Assembly (NCBI GenBank): GCA_017648105.1
Contig: JAGCJH010000052.1
Coordinates: 1 to 39,149, forward strand
Source: Tidjanibacter sp.
GTDB lineage: Bacteria > Bacteroidota > Bacteroidia > Bacteroidales > Rikenellaceae
Reading direction: 5' to 3'
Length of the DNA stretch: 39,149 bases
In this document: one piece after another, positions 38,544-39,149 of the stretch
Numbering within the stretch: the first letter of the stretch is position 1
Layout of the letters: every line of letters starts with the position of its first letter
The notes under the pieces: generated by a model
What the model was told of the DNA's origin: nothing
The model's database searches: none
Seen by the model: only the letters and a program-made list of their open reading frames with translations
Made by a program: the position numbers and the translations under genes

Positions 38544-39149
38544 AGTTTGTCGCTTGTGAGGTTGTATAATTCGTCGAGGAAGTTAGCCTGCATCGAGCCG
38601 CTACCTTTGGAGTAGCTTGCAGCCCTCTCGCCCGCAAGGCTCATAATCGCCATTGCCGAGGTTGCTGCGACCATTGCATCGCTCTCTACCGCAAGCATTG
38701 CACCCACGAGGGCTGTCGAGGTGCAACCCATACCCGTCACTGCGGTCATTATGGGGTCGCCACCCTCCACTGTGTGGGTCACGGTGCCGTCGGTTATGTA
38801 GTCGGTCTCGCCCGAGATAACCACCACCGCACCTGTGCTCCTTGCAAGACTCTGGGCTGCTGTGAGGGCGTCGTGGCTCGTGGCGCTACTATCCACACCT
38901 TTGCTCTTAATGTCTGCACTCACAAGAGCCATAATCTCGCTGCCATTGCCACGAATAACTCGTGGCTTGCACTCCTCGATAATCCTCAGGGCTGCGGCGG
39001 TGCGCTGTGAGGTGGCACCCGCACCTACGGGGTCGAGCACCATAGGCACCTCCCTGCGGAGAGCCTCCCTGCCAGCGGTAAGCATAGCCTCCACCCAGCG
39101 CTCATCGAGCGTGCCGATGTTGATGACGAGAGCCCCTGCGATGGCAACC
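38540..39149 (-). CDS. thiM: Hydroxyethylthiazole kinase, 5' end outside window
   Basis: ThiM phosphorylates hydroxyethylthiazole so that salvaged thiazole can enter thiamine synthesis. About 203 C-terminal codons are visible; the frame stays open to the window edge (VAIAGALVINIGTLDERW). Motifs are VPMVLDPVGAGATSQRT, RGNGSEIMALV and the catalytic loop VTGMGCTSTALVGA. About 60-70 N-terminal residues should lie beyond base 39149. Any thiamine riboswitch controlling the operon would also lie there and cannot be judged. It overlaps thiE by 4 bases. Confidence 0.95.
   Translation of the reverse strand, partial: VAIAGALVINIGTLDERWVEAMLTAGREALRREVPMVLDPVGAGATSQRTAAALRIIEECKPRVIRGNGSEIMALVSADIKSKGVDSSATSHDALTAAQSLARSTGAVVVISGETDYITDGTVTHTVEGGDPIMTAVTGMGCTSTALVGAMLAVESDAMVAATSAMAIMSLAGERAASYSKGSGSMQANFLDELYNLTSDKL

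Noticed and set aside
37880-39149. TPP riboswitch within the visible thiamine operon
   Set aside because: The gaps between genes are 36 bases or fewer; a riboswitch would lie upstream of thiM, outside the window.

Overview
The window looks like a chromosomal segment of an anaerobic member of the order Bacteroidales, possibly Alistipes/Rikenellaceae-like. That placement is inference. It rests on Bacteroidetes-type promoters (TTTG, about 20 bases, TAnnTTTG) in front of several genes, a Bat (aerotolerance) operon, a MurA with Asp in place of the active-site Cys, a one-chain pyruvate:ferredoxin oxidoreductase, a DPP-IV-like S9 peptidase and Bacteroidetes-style lipoproteins. Thirty-six genes are called, almost all housekeeping. 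I see no rRNA, tRNA, phage, insertion sequence or CRISPR array.

Layout. 1-3629: end of a Bat operon (a membrane protein cut by the window edge, batC, batA, batB). 3722-6300: murA, converging on yraN and pepE across a two-way terminator. 6626-9713: acpP, fabF, rnc and radC (fatty acid synthesis, RNA processing, a RadC protein). 9762-12347: a lipocalin on the minus strand, then a radical SAM gene and prfB. 12348-12826: no gene, but a 45-base hairpin and a 129-base tandem repeat. 12827-17471: a four-repeat lipoprotein and a catalytic/non-catalytic pair of M16 peptidases, all on the minus strand. 17839-21387: pyruvate:ferredoxin oxidoreductase. 21614-24722: a degenerate receiver domain overlapping a membrane-anchored helical protein, a GH31-like protein and a small Cys-rich membrane protein. 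24838-30722: trkA, deoxynucleoside kinase, an RsmF-like methyltransferase, a MATE exporter and era. 30855-33673: DPP-IV-like peptidase and a duplicated-domain lipoprotein on the minus strand. 33836-35235: apt and nagB. 35404-39149: a thiamine operon on the minus strand (thiM, thiE, tenA, thiL, thiD), cut at its 5' end by the window edge.

How the genes work together. The thiamine genes form a salvage and coupling pathway: TenA and ThiM recover pyrimidine and thiazole parts, ThiD phosphorylates the pyrimidine, ThiE joins the two and ThiL makes thiamine diphosphate, the cofactor of the oxidoreductase coded at 17839. acpP and fabF are paired for fatty acid elongation. The M16 pair is probably one heterodimeric protease.

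The least explained material is between and beside the genes: a 45-base two-stem element in two copies whose stems differ but stay paired; a degenerate 9-base tandem repeat at six intergenic sites, each just 3' of a stop codon; the 129-base tandem array; and the two-gene unit with a receiver domain that has lost every phosphorylation residue. I found no clear multi-gene defence or otherwise new system. These four are the best candidates for something undescribed.
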